A stretch of 64,000 nt of DNA, from NCBI GenBank assembly GCA_032433765.1, contig JAVIAB010000159.1, positions 61,169,543-61,233,542 on the forward strand, in the 5' to 3' direction. Below, piece after piece: positions 35,528 to 47,109 of the stretch. Numbering within the stretch: the stretch's first letter is position 1; the number at the start of each line of letters is the position of its first letter. The stretch comes from Megaustenia siamemsis. Its lineage: Eukaryota > Mollusca > Gastropoda > Stylommatophora > Ariophantidae. Made by a program: the position numbers and the translations under genes. Below the pieces are notes generated by a model. That model searched no databases. It saw only the letters and a list, made by a program, of their open reading frames with translations, and was not told where the DNA came from.

Positions 35528-36359
35528 TACTCTTCATCAAAAGACAATTGTTGTTCCCTTCCTAGCAGATAATGCTGTTACTGCTCGACCTGAAGAAACG
35601 AAACAATAACAAGTTATACAACATCGATCAACACGTTTATTTTAAAGGATTTAACAGAAATAACATGGGCTCTATCAATTCTTTCTCTTTCTTTTCGGAC
35701 AATCGTCTAGATAAAGGTTCATGTATTTGGTGGTTTGAGGAAATCTAATATACTCTTGTTGAAAGACCAAATGTATCATGTGTAGTGAATAGATGTGTCG
35801 TATGTAGGGATGGATGAGTTTAATGGATTATTTAATGTGATCTATATCATGTGTAGTGAATACATGGTCGCATATATTGGCGGAATGAGTTTAAATTATT
35901 TTTGGAAGGTGATCTATATCATGTGCTGGGAAGCTAATAAATGCTTCGTGTATGATCTCATTATGTTTGTGTAGGAGACCTACATCGCTTGTATCATGTA
36001 TAGCGATATGGACGGTCTTTTACAACGTGTGTGTAAAGCGAACGCTAATGTGGATATAATGTAACATGTTTGGTGAGATAATTTACAACTTGTAGTGATC
36101 TAATGTAGCATTGTGGTTAGGCAACTCACAGAAAGAGGAATAGTAAAAGGAACAATACAAATCATGGAAGACGCAACATAAAAAAAAATGTAGAAAAGGA
36201 ATGTAATACAGAAGAAGAGGGGTAGAAAGGAGAAACAAGATATTCAGAAAATGTGTAATAAATAAGAAAATAGAATGAAGCATGGGAGATAAGCAGAAGC
36301 TGACAGTTAATAAAACTGATGTTATTAATGAACAATTAACATAGACTGTTATTACTAGG
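35528..36359. other. Spacer with weak repeats of 'gatctatatcatgtgt'
   Basis: Between 35,740 and 36,000 there are three or so poor repeats around 'gtgatctatatcatgtg'. I see no gene. Confidence 0.5.
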
Positions 36360-36479
36360 ACTAGGAATACTACATACTACTTCTACCACCACCACTACTA
36401 AGATTACTACTACTACTACTACAACTACTACTACTACTACTGCTACTACTACTACTACTACTATTTATACTGCTACTGT

Positions 36480-36510
<31 letters not shown>

Positions 36511-36530
36511 GCTACTGCTACTGCTACTGT

Positions 36531-36563
<33 letters not shown>

Positions 36564-36724
36564 CATTACTAAGATTATTACTAATACTACTACTACTACT
36601 GCTAATATTACTACTACTACTACTACTACTACTGATGCTACTACTACTACTGCTACTACTACTACTACTACTACTACTGATACTAGTACTACTACTACTA
36701 CTACTGCTACTACTACTACTACTG

Positions 36725-36755
<31 letters not shown>

Positions 36756-36861
36756 AAGTACGAGTGCTAATTCTAATACTTTTACTACTACTACTACAAC
36801 TACCACCACCTGTACTACTACTACTATATCTAGTACTACTACTACTACTACTGCTACCACT

Positions 36862-36893
<32 letters not shown>

Positions 36894-36997
36894 CACTACC
36901 ACTACTACTACTACTACTACTACTAATACTACTAACACTACATTACTGCTACTACTACAATACTACTTCTACTACTACTACTACTACTACTACTACC

Positions 36998-37031
<34 letters not shown>

Positions 37032-37074
37032 ATACTACTAACACTACTTTACTGCTACTACTACAATACTACTT

Positions 37075-37120
<46 letters not shown>

Positions 37121-37130
37121 ATCTACTTCT
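36360..37130. repeat. (TAC)n trinucleotide microsatellite, interrupted
   Basis: About 770 bp dominated by TAC/CTA triplets with point interruptions and a locally duplicated block around 36,940-37,080. Frames of poly-Val or poly-Leu over it are repeat artefacts. Confidence 0.95.
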
Positions 37131-37419
37131 AATACCAATACATCTGAAACTATTGCTACAACTACAGCCTCTGCTTCCACCACCACTATTGCAGGTATTA
37201 CTACAGTTATAACTACACCAGCAACTGCTGTATAATTTCTACTGCTATCGTTACGGTAACTGCCACTTCTATTAATGTCACTGTTGCTGCTGCCACTAAC
37301 TCTACCAGTAGCCCCCGTCAGCTATAGTTGGAAATGATTTCAGCGCCCCTAGAAATGTAATTTATGTCTTTTTTTTGCTGTGTATTCTCTTTTTTATGAA
37401 TCTGTCTGCACCTTGTTTG

Positions 37420-37810
37420 AGTTGGAGCTTTAGGGTGTGCTTCTAAAGATTGTGGTTTACAGCTATTTTTCCCCAGGCTGCAGGGTTTATGTTTAGAGTC
37501 TTCATGTCACGTTTACACACGTCTACAAATTATCAAAGTTTGGGGCGCACCCAATAATTTTACCATCTGCTAGTTGTCCATAGTGTATACCTTTTGGTAT
37601 GCGGTCATGATTCATACGTTGTTCGTGGCCAGGGCAACCTACGTTGTTTGATCAGTGTGTAGATGTTCGGGAGGCCTGTGCGAGTGATGACCTCCACGTT
37701 TGTCACTTTATCCTTCCAGGTGATACCACGAATACGGCGCAGGCATCGTAAATGGAATCCATTTATCCTTATCTCTTGCTTTACAAATGTTATCATGAAT
37801 GTCATTACTG
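37420..37810 (-). mobile_element. Family H LINE C-terminal fragment
   Basis: The minus-strand frame 37,605-37,805 reads FHLRCLRRIRGITWKDKVTN and VITRTGLPNIYTLIKQRRL, the typical tail of a LINE protein after the RT. Nothing of the RT itself is present. The ends are approximate. Confidence 0.7.
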
Positions 37811-38230
37811 TTACTACTGTTGTAGATATATTATTCCTATTCTCCTACCATAGATGCTGCTAGATGTACTTCTTTCACTGCTACAGAAAACATCTTATTT
37901 TACGTCAAATGCTCAACTATTGTACTCACGTTTCATCTCATTGTCCTATTCTCCACAACCCATGAAATCCAACACTGGCGCCTTTTTTATATTTTCGAAT
38001 TTCCTTACCATTGTCTATTACTTATCGCCACATGCGTCCTTTGCTACATTAATCACGCATTCTGTGTGGGCTCTGGTGTGTCTGTTTGTGCAAATAGACA
38101 TAATTTATCAAAACAAATAACAGACGTGTGTATAAATATAATATTTCCTTAAATCATATTACATTGTTGTTTACAACCAAAGGTCCCTATTCATTCACCT
38201 CTGGTTGTGACTACTCGTTATGAACTATAT
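37811..38230. other. Stretch without recognisable features
   Basis: No supported gene. The spacer leads up to the mariner element. Confidence 0.5.
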
Positions 38231-39557
38231 GGGAGGTCAAAAAGTAATGCACACCACTTTTTTTCTCGGAAACTTTTCGGGCAAAATGTGTGAAATTTTC
38301 ACAGATTGTAGCTGAACATCCCCTTGACACTACCTATTTTTCAGCATAATCTCCGTCCAAGCGTATTGCCTTACGCCAACGCGAAACTAGGTCATGAATG
38401 CCTCGTTTGAACCAAGTTTTGTCCTGCTCGCGTAGCCATTTTTTAACTGCACGGATCACATCCTCATCATTGTCAAAGTGTTTCCCACGCAGGAATTTTT
38501 TGAGTGGTCCAAACAGATGGAAATCTGAGGGAGCCATATCAGGGCTGTAAGGAGGATGGGGCAGTACAGTCCAACCAAATTTGTTGATTGCTTCCCGTGT
38601 TACCAGACTTGTGTGAGGGCGTGCATTGTCATGTTGAAGCAACAGATCTGCAGATGGCTTATTATGCCGAACTCTGTGGAACCGATTTTTGAGTTTTGTC
38701 AGTGTATTGATGTAAGCTGTCGAGTTGATTGTGTCACCTCTTGTCATTACATCAACAAGAATCACACCATCAATGTCCCAGAAGACAGTGATCATCACCT
38801 TTCCGGCTGATGGAGATGTTTTGAATTTTTTTTCTTTTTGGTGACTGCGGATGATGCCATTCCATTGACTGCATTTTTGTTTCAGGCTCATAATAATGTG
38901 CCCACGTTTCGTCACCGGTAACAATTTTTGACAAAAACATTTCTCCTTCAACACCGAAACGCTCCAACAATTCAGAACAGAATGTTTTCCTTTGAACTCT
39001 GTGATCATTTGTTAGGCACCGAGGAACCCGTCGAGCGCAAATCTTTGAATATCCGAGAGTTTTAAAAATTGCGATTGCACTTCCCTTGCTGACTGTAAGC
39101 TGTAATGCCAATTGCTGACTAGTGATACGCCTATCCTTACGAATAATGGCAACAGCCCGGTTTAACATGTCTGTGCTGGTAGTCGAGGCAACACGTACAG
39201 AACGCGGTAAATCATGCAGCTCCACTCGTACACTTTCTGCAGCTTTAATTCTCTGAACCCAGCTACTAACTGTGCTCCTAACGACTGCAGAACATTTGTA
39301 CACTGCACACAGTCGTTTATGAATGCCACAGTTTCTTTCTCCGCAACCAGAAATTCTATGACAATTCGCTGTTTGTAACGGACATTGTTGACAAGCTCCA
39401 TTTTAACGGTTCATAGATTGTGTAATATTTATCAGAATGCTGTGCAATTTGGTGCACATAATTGAAACATGTCATATTCCAAGAGTGCAAAATTTCATAT
39501 TCCTATCTTTATTATTAGCCGAGAAAAAAATTGGTGTGCATTACTTTTTGACCTCCC
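38231..39557 (-). mobile_element. Mariner-type DNA transposon (1,327 bp) with terminal inverted repeats
   Basis: The ends begin 'gggaggtcaaaaagtaatgc' (38,231) and its complement (ending 39,557); about 39 bp is inverted with one mismatch seen. A TA lies directly outside the right end; on the left there is one extra T between TA and the repeat. Length and single internal transposase gene fit Tc1/mariner. The transposase is broken, so the copy cannot move by itself. Confidence 0.93.
38334..39401 (-). pseudogene. Mariner transposase, broken by two frameshifts
   Basis: It starts at 39,401 with MELVNNVRYKQRIVIEF and an N-terminal helix-turn-helix region. A frameshift near 39,297 leads to VRSTVSSWVQRIKAAE and the second DNA-binding part, then VTGDETWAHYYEP with the first catalytic D. 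A frameshift near 38,828 leads to the catalytic core: LLQHDNARPH (second D) and PPYSPDMAPSDFHLF (third D). Exactly 34 residues separate the second and third D, the D,D34D signature of mariner. The protein would cut and paste the element; the two breaks make it a pseudogene. Confidence 0.93.
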
Positions 39558-39822
39558 TACGTAATTGACACATATAGCCGGTTTAATTATGACATTATTT
39601 ACGATCTGTGAAGTTAACGATAATTTGACATGAAAATAAAGACCGACTTCTATGAAACAACATATACAGGGCTAGTTATGTCTACTGTTTTATTCCTGTA
39701 TGACTTGATAACACCAAAATGGTTAATGTTAGTGTACACATGTAACATTTGCTATTGAATGTGACCGTCTGACCATGACGGTTGATTGACAGCCTCGATT
39801 AAAAACGCACTAACGTCAATGA

Positions 39823-40160
39823 ATGTTGAAAGTTCCCTGGACAGCTAAAAAGACCAATGAGGAAATTCTCAAAGAGGCCAACACAAAAAGGGATCGCCTA
39901 AAAAAACATCAGCATAAAACTATCAACATTTTTCAGGCACAACATGAGAAGAAGAAAGATGGAATAATTAGTTACAACTGACAAAATAGAAGGAAAGATA
40001 GATCGCGGACGACAATGATAGAACATACTGGATAACTTGGTGTCATTGCATGGAAAACAGTCAACAACAGAACTGATACGATGCACTGTGGATAGTAGAT
40101 TGTGGAAGGACATGACCGATACGGCAACCGGTATGGCACATGATGATAATGATGATGAAT
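39823..40160 (+). mobile_element. Family C 3' fragment with 8-bp TSD
   Basis: Flanked by 'gtcaatga' at 39,815-39,822 and 40,161-40,168. Begins inside the C-terminal tail (MLKVPWTAKKTNEEI-like) and ends with a TGATGATGAATG tail. 5'-truncated. Confidence 0.85.
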
Positions 40161-40168
40161 GTCAATGA

Positions 40169-40925
40169 TTCTAAGTTAGTCCACGTGACCAGCACGTCAT
40201 TATTCTGCCTGTAACGAAACACATACACCAACAAAGCAGCGAGTACAGCACCTTCTTGGTGGGCGGTTGATTTTATGTTTGATTTCTTCCGAGCAGTCTA
40301 TGACCCTGCCCTTTATCTCAAAACCACAAGATTATATTTTCTATGATAGGGTATGTGTGATTATTTGTTGAGCCACAATCTCTGTATAAATCGTGTCCTT
40401 TAGGAGTCTCCTACCATGCGCTACTTACTTCTCTGTTGTGCTTGATTAACGTTGGGCTATATTCTTCCACAAGCATTTTCTTCTGTAGTAGAAACAGCTT
40501 TTATTAAATGTCCAGTGTTGTGACCTCTTGTGTTCAGTTTTCGTGCCTGCACTGACAATGTTTACGATGAAAGCTTTATGTTTGTTTAACGTTGTGTATG
40601 CAAATGTGGTAGGTCTGAGTGATAAGATGTGTTGGTAAATAAAGTCTAGTCTTGGTGCCCTGCTGTGAGTGGCGTTTCTGTGTGTGACATACGTGTCATT
40701 TATATGTGTGTCTATATGCGTCTGTCAAATTGTGGGTGCCAGTCAGAGTCTGTAGACAATAGAGATGCTGGGTGTCTTCCTGATTGTTCTCCATATTTGA
40801 TATCAACATCTCTGCCAACGATATCCACATCTATCAAGACACAGTCTATTAATCCGTTCATGTTCTCACACACGTGTTGGAGCGTGTCAACAAGCTCTGT
40901 AATCCGTCGTAGAACCTGATACATG
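40169..40925. other. Stretch without recognisable genes
   Basis: No coding frame or RNA gene that I can support. Confidence 0.5.
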
Positions 40926-41220
40926 GTGTGTGCATGTAGTTGGTCTATGTGTGCATGTAGCTGGTCTATGTGTACATATAGCTGGTCCATGTGTACATGT
41001 AGCTGGTCCATGTAGCTGGCCCATGTGTGTATGTTGTTGATCCATGTGTGCATGTAGCTGACGCATGTGTACATGTAGATAGTGCAGGTATGCGTGTAGC
41101 TGGTCTATGTATGCATGTAGCTAGTGCATGTGTCCATGTAGCTGGTCTATGTATGCATGTAGATGGTCCATGTGTGCATGTAGATGGTCCATGTGTACAT
41201 GTAGCTAGTCCATGTGTGGT
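40926..41220. repeat. 21-bp minisatellite
   Basis: About 14 units of 'catgtgtacatgtagctggtc' without its last base or with small changes. The unit is 7 codons (HIDQLHA on minus), so frames stay open; I do not call a gene. Confidence 0.88.
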
Positions 41221-41445
41221 TGTATTCTTGACCTTGCTGTGGTCCATTGAAGATAACTGAGATAATATATGTTATAGTTTAATAAAGTAGATGTTACTAC
41301 CTTTAATACAAGGGGAGATAATTGTGACGTTTGAATCTAAATTCTGAGTTTAAGTACACGGGTTAATGTGAATCCCTGGGATTCTTAAAGTTTAGGGGCT
41401 ACAGACATTGAATAAATAAGTTCATGTATTAACCGCAAAGAAAAG

Positions 41446-41768
41446 ACGATGGTCATACGTTGGACATGTGATGAGAAGAGATAATAATCGAATAGCAAAG
41501 CAAGCCCTCATATGGGAAACAACAGGTAAAAGAAAAAGAGGAAGACCCAGGGAGACACTGAGAAGAACATTGATGAGAGAGGCAAGAGCAGCAGGAATCG
41601 GCTCCCTCAATGAGATAGAGCTGCTTGCACAGAACAGAGACAGATGGCGGGATTTGATAAAATATCTTTAAAAGAAAACTGCTAGAACAAAAATTCATAT
41701 AGGAGAAGGTGTATCTTGGTCTACGCCCTATGGGCCGGTTACGGCTCGAAAGGTCAATAGATAGATAG
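41446..41768 (+). mobile_element. Family G LINE 3' end with 18-bp TSD
   Basis: The 18-bp flanks at 41,428-41,445 and 41,769-41,786 differ at 2 positions ('attaaccgca' then two variable bases-GAAAAG). The insert encodes YVGHVMRRDNNRIAKQALI, KRKRGRPRETLRRTLM and DRWRDLIKYL, and ends with 'cggctcgaaaggtcaatag' and (ATAG)n. 5'-truncated. Confidence 0.92.
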
Positions 41769-41786
41769 ATTAACCGCAGTGAAAAG

Positions 41787-42500
41787 TTGATTACAAATCC
41801 GTCTGTATAGATGACTGCATCTCTCTCATCAGTGTTATCCCAGAGGAGACCGTTGACCTCCGCACTGACCACGACTGAGTTCTGTTCCCTCCATTTCTTG
41901 TCGAATGTAACAAAACACGAGAATGTCCCATTGACTAAGGACCGGTACCCACTCCTCGCCAGCGTTGATACCGATAAGTCCACAGACCAGTTTGATGACA
42001 TCTTCTGCTCGCCTACTCATGATTTACCTCTTGTTAGCCTACACCCACTTTCCAGACTACACCCACACATGTATTCTGAGTGATTCGATGAGCATGAAAA
42101 GAAAAGTGGAGGTGGGCTCTGTACGTATGCAACTGGTAGTGCCAGTGGAGAAGTCGAAAATACGAAAGGACACCTTTGTCTACGATCCAGGAGATGCGAG
42201 AGTTCGGGGAAATGAAAGAGCGGACAGGTTGGCTAGCTGCGCTATTGTTGAAGACTGTCAAACAATCGATCGGGCTGACATCATCAATTCCCTCCGAGAT
42301 GTGGGAAGGACACATGACTTCGACAACAGTGAGTTCATGTCACTCCTTCGTAAGAAAGAGATGGGAGTTAAGATGGGCACAAGCAGAAACAATACATTTA
42401 GTGGGTGTGTAAGAGACCAAACACCAACATAGAACAGGAGTCGTCAGTCGCTGGACACTGATGTGTGATGATGATGACCTGCAAATAAATCAATAAATCA
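41787..42500. mobile_element. Family F copy with internal inversion (twin-priming-like)
   Basis: The 3' part (42,040-42,500) is on plus: DYTHTCILSDSMSMK, DARVRGNERADRLASCA, and the tail 'gatgatgatgacctgcaaat' followed by 'aaatcaataaatcaa'. The 5' part (41,787-42,030) is on minus: MSRRAEDVIKLVCGL through DAVIYTDGFV. In the complete F element these are consecutive on one strand with about 50 residues between them, which are missing here. This matches the product of twin-primed reverse transcription. Confidence 0.88.
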
Positions 42501-42975
42501 AATGTCGATTCTTAAGATCCAGGCTGTCAGCCGAGAAGGACACATGACCGTGCTGAGTGTTGGACTCCTAACAATCGAGTACCATCCACAAGAGATAACA
42601 AAGATAGAAGTAATATGATTTATTTTATAGAACCAAGCTGGTTACAAGTGAATGACTAGATGAAATTTATCCTCCTCGGAATGTGGAGGGGCTAAAGCAG
42701 TCTCATTAGAAATTTAACTAGAAACAAGACTGCCAGCAGTTAATAGATTTTGTTTAAGCATAACTCTTAAACATGATTTGAAATCTGTGCTAGTTCATAT
42801 TTTATTGTCATGTATGTCATTATCAATAAATGATCACGTGATCAACCTTGTTTTTTCAGCCTTATGTGGCATGCAAAAGACGATTTCTTTTGTTCTCTTT
42901 TATCTGTTTCATTTCAGTGGAACTCTTTTTTTATGGGGGGGGGGGTGGTGGAGTCGATTCTCCAATGGATGATTG
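42501..42975. other. Stretch without recognisable genes
   Basis: Contains a G run at 42,937-42,947. No gene or repeat array is supported. Confidence 0.5.
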
Positions 42976-44205
42976 GAGTCAATGTAGGATGTCTTAAAGA
43001 ACAGGGAATTAAAGATAAATTCGCAGTCACAATTGCAAACAAATACCAAGTGCTCCAACAACTAGAAAATACAATAAATATAGAAGATCATTGGAAACAG
43101 GTAAAGGATATATGGAAAGAGACATGCAACAAAAAAAACTCTGCGTAAAATAGAACGCCAGAATAAGTCATGGATGACAGCAGAGACCCTGGATAAAATT
43201 AAAAAAAGAAAGAACACGAAAGCAGACATAAATAAAAGCAAAACGAGAAGTAATAAAGCCACGTCAGTGGAAGCTTATACCGAGGTGAACAAAGAAGTGA
43301 AAATATGTATTAAAAGGGATAAGAGGAAATATAAAGATGAACTGGCTAAAGAGGCAGAGGAGGCAACAAATAAGGGGAATATGAAAGAACTGTACAACAG
43401 GACAACGAATTTAAGTGGAAAATACAAACAGATCGATGCCTTTATTAAAGACAAGAAAGGAAATCTGTTTAGTAATATAAGTGAAGAAATGGAGAGATGG
43501 AAAGAGCAGAAGAAGAGTTACATATTAACTGTATAAAACCCAAGTAAAGAAGAAATAATGAAAGCTATCAAGCTATTAAAAAAATGGTAAAGCCACAGGA
43601 CCAGGTGAAATTTCTTCTCCAGCCATCAAGGCAGATGTTAACACCTCTACCAAGATGTTACATAATCTGTTAGATACAATTTGGGAAAGGGAAAAAATAC
43701 CTAAAGACTGGAAAGTAGATTATATGATCAAAATACCAAAGAAAGGAAGTTTACAGGAGTGCATAAATTATAGGGGAATTATGCTACTATCAGTGCCAGG
43801 AAAAACATTAAGCAGACTCATTCTGGATAGACTAAAAGAGGCCATAGAGAAAAACATTTGAGAGATGTACACACAGGTTTTAGGGACAAAATTACTAACA
43901 TAGAATTAGGGAAATGTACTAGTCAAACACCAGCAGATGAAGAGAAACAGCGAAGACGATGGCGCTAGGTAGGACACACTGCAGAGGCCAACTGAGTGTA
44001 TTACCCAACAGGCTCTTTTTTGGAATCCTCTGGGGGAAAAGACAAAGAGGAAGACCAAGGAATTCTTGGAGAAGACAGATAGAAGTAGAGATGAAGATGA
44101 TGGGGGCAATATAGAATGATCTTAAAAGAAAGACAAGAATCATAACGACTTGGAAAGTGCTTGTTGAAGACCTATGCTCCACGGGGAGCTGAAAAGTGGA
44201 AGAAA
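42976..44205 (+). mobile_element. Family A retrotransposon with two internal deletions
   Basis: Linker (43,174-43,515: DKIKKRKNTKADINKSK, SVEAYTEVNKEVKICI) is joined after a small deletion near 43,510 to RT fingers (LSVPGKTLSRLILDRLK), which stop near 43,885 and jump directly to the C-terminal tail (near 43,900-44,180; NIELGKCTSQTPADEEK-like). Roughly 0.8 kb including the FADD motif is lost. The 3' end at 44,205 directly abuts the 39-bp minisatellite. Confidence 0.85.
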
Positions 44206-44208
44206 GAG

Positions 44209-44300
44209 AAGATTATCACTGTATAATAGCTGAAAACATGATAATTGAACACTCTCACTGTATAATAGCAGAAAACATTATAGTTGAACGGTCTCACTGT
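44209..44300. repeat. 39-bp minisatellite (type I), short block
   Basis: Two full units and a partial one of 'cactgtataatagctgaaaa' plus 'cattatagttgaacactct', the reverse complement of 15,646-16,401. It sits between the 3' end of A and the 3' end of D. Confidence 0.9.
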
Positions 44301-44302
44301 AT

Positions 44303-44704
44303 CTACTTCTTCTTTTCTCTTTTTCCCTGGTACCTGAAAGGTGTCGTGGTTATATCATTTGCCGTTCTTGAGCTGCTCGAACTGTCTGAATTAGTGATTT
44401 TCCTTTGTTGTTACATGTCTTTATCACTGTATCTATCCATCTTCTTCTAGGTTTTCCTCTTGGTCTTTTTCCATGTATTCTTGAGAAGAACGCCCTTGAT
44501 GGTGATTGGTGCGGATTCATTCTGACCATGTGACCAAACCATTTAAGTTGTTGTTGTTGTTCTATATATTCTTGGCAGGGTTTTGTTCCTACCATTTTTC
44601 TTATGGTTTCATTTTGTTTTCTATCTTCTTTTCTTGTGTTGTTTGTTATTTTTCTCAAGCATCGGATCTCACATGTATTGAAATTTTGATTTAGAAAGGG
44701 TCCA
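44303..44704 (-). mobile_element. Family D retrotransposon 3' part, split by element E
   Basis: The minus strand reads GTKPCQEYIEQQQQLKWFG and RGKPRRRWIDTVIKTC, as in D at 4,712-4,954. It is interrupted at 'agggtcca' and continues at 48,059-48,203. Confidence 0.88.
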
Positions 44705-44705
44705 A

Positions 44706-45032
44706 ATGATACATGTTCGAGGTGAAGAAGTGGAAGAATGGGAAATAGACAACAACCTATTCCTCATAAACTCTAGGGAGGACCCCCCCCCCCCTTCACC
44801 CTTCTACTCAAGAAGATGGAGAACATCTTCCACTCTCAACCTAGCATTTGAAACTGGAGACATATCTACCAAAATAACAAGAAACGTGCTGAACCAACTT
44901 GGATATAGTGACCATAGACCAGTCAAACTTTCAGTGGCTTTTGCTCACAAACAGGAGTTGCAAATACCACTTCCCCGCTGGAACTATAAGAGAGCAGATT
45001 GGGCAAAGTTTGCCAGGCTCACTGATGCATAA
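44706..45032 (+). pseudogene. APE endonuclease C-terminal part, family E
   Basis: Contains RRWRTSSTLNLAFETGDI and LGYSDHRPVKLSVAF, the SDH box that ends APE endonucleases. The first two thirds of the domain are absent because of the 5' truncation. A run of prolines from a C tract (44,786-44,795) interrupts the beginning. Confidence 0.8.
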
Positions 45033-45618
45033 TTTGCGCCTATCAACACCCACGAAAATAGAAGGTCAATAATATGATAGAGCGGTTAACAAATGGAATC
45101 CTAGAGCTGTTAAAGAATCCATTCCTAGAGGGGCAAGAAGAAACTACAAGCCATACTGGAGCAAGGAAATACAAAGACTAGAAGAGGATCTGGACTTTGC
45201 CAGAGAACTAGCTGAAACATCACACAGCACAGAGAGCAACATTGCCTACAAAGCAGCCTCGGTCAAATACAGACGTGAGGTAATGATATCAGAAAGACAG
45301 AGCTGGGTAGACAAATCAGAGAGCCTTAATCTAGACAAAAGTGGTCATAAAATATGGAAACTTGCGAAAGCTCTGGGCGACGAAAACAACTGCCGACCTC
45401 CAAGTTCATTAGCACATAATCAGAACATCCTCACAGGCAACAGGGCAGCAAAACTATTGATAGAAACTTACAAAAACATTAGTAGAATAAACACTCCAAA
45501 AGACAAACAGAAAGCTGCGAGATGGGAAAACCAAGATGCAAAACAAATGCCTTTAGCACCAGAAGAGCATCAGACGACCATCTTTACCCCAACCGAATTA
45601 GATGTTGCCCTCTAAGGA

Positions 45619-46068
45619 TTGAAGATCAAAAGTTCCCCTGGTAAAGATGGAATCTCCAACGAAATACTCCTAGATCTGGGACAGAAAGCCAAGATCCAGC
45701 TTCTAAGGATAATAAATGCTAGCTGGAAGAGAGGTCATGTGCCGGCAATCTGGAAAGAAGCTATTATGGTGCCCATCCTCAAGCGTGGAAAAGACCCACT
45801 AGACCCAAGTAGCTATAGACCAATTAACCTACTGAGCTGCCTGAGTAAACTCATGGAAAGGCTGGTTAACAGAAGACTTATGTGGCATTTGGCGATAAAA
45901 CAACAAATCGTACCACAACAAAGTGGCTTTCGTCAGCACAGATCAACTGAAGACCTGACCACCTACATTGCACAGGAAATAGAGGATGCTCTACAAGAAA
46001 AGAAACACACACTGGCGGTGTGGGTCGACATGGGGAAGGCTTTTAATGGGTTTGGCGAGAGGATTTAA
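45619..46068 (+). pseudogene. Reverse transcriptase N-terminal half, family E
   Basis: Reads KIKSSPGKDGISNEILL, KEAIMVPILKRGKDPLD, SYRPINLLSCLSKLMERL, QQSGFRQHRSTEDLTTYI and LAVWVDMGKAFNGF, where the usual catalytic LDxxKAFD motif has N in place of the second D. A short frameshift follows; the palm continues with IYADDLALWARE near 46,280. Confidence 0.83.
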
Positions 46069-46590
46069 AGAACAAACTTTTTAGACTTGGCATCCAGCGT
46101 CGTTTATTCAATTGGGTCTCTCAATTCCTTCAGGATAGAACAGCCAGAGTACAAGTTCAAGGTCAACTAAGTAAGAAGGTCTCTATCGAACAAGGCACAA
46201 GGCGGAGTCTTGTCCCCAACACTCCTTGTAATTTTCATAAATGACATCGTAATGGACATTCCACCTATAATACACTCAGCAATATACGCAGATGATCTGG
46301 CGTTATGGGCTCGCGAGGAAAGTATGTCGGTGGCTCGACCCAGGATGCAAGATGCCCTAGGTGAACTTGAAAAATGAACGAACACCTGGTTCTTACCAAT
46401 CAACGAAAAATAAAACTACATATACAATTTTCAGGTTATCAAGAAATACACTCTCTGCAAACTTGAAGATAAAAGACCATACACTCCCTATTGACCAAAA
46501 CCCAACATATCTTGGCGCCACCATGAATCGCAGAATGACATGGAAAAATCAGACTGAGCAGAGAAAAAAGCCAGAAAACGAACAAATATT

Positions 46591-47109
46591 ATGAAGAAAT
46601 TGGCAGGAAATGACTGGGGGCCAGATAGAAATATTTTGAAAAGACTCTACGTAGGAAGAGTCAGACCAGTTCTAGCGTATGGAGTCACAACCTGGGCTAT
46701 GGCTTCCAAATCACACCTTATCAACATTAACAGAACACAGAACCAAGCTGCCCTTATCATCACTCGTGCTATGAAATCTACACCTATCAAGACTCTGGAA
46801 AGAGTAACAGGTTTACACCCCTTAGATGGCAGGCGGGTCACTAAAGTATTGCAACAAGCGAAGAAATATAGAAGGCTCCTTAGTCACCCCTTGCACCGAA
46901 GAATAATTGGTTCCGGAATTGTACGACTAAAGAGGAGCAACTTCGCTGCAATTTCCAATGAACTAACTACTGGAGACCCAGTACTTTCCCAAACAATATC
47001 GAAACCCTTGGGCCCATCTGATATGGCTCCTCATAGAAAACATAAAATACCAGAACTTAAGGAAAATATAACACGAATCATGAAAAAAGGCACCCAATCA
47101 GACAAATAA
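46591..47109 (+). pseudogene. Post-RT region, family E
   Basis: 172 residues with LKRLYVGRVRPVLAYGVTTW, NRTQNQAALIITRAMKSTP and IKTLERVTGLHPLDGRR, the conserved segment between RT and RNase H in this group. RNase H follows in another frame: IYTDGSATNATRNGGGG near 47,170 and IPSHCNIHENERADKL-like near 47,490. Confidence 0.8.

Noticed and set aside
36465..37132. Poly-valine and poly-leucine proteins
   Set aside because: Direct readout of the TAC microsatellite.
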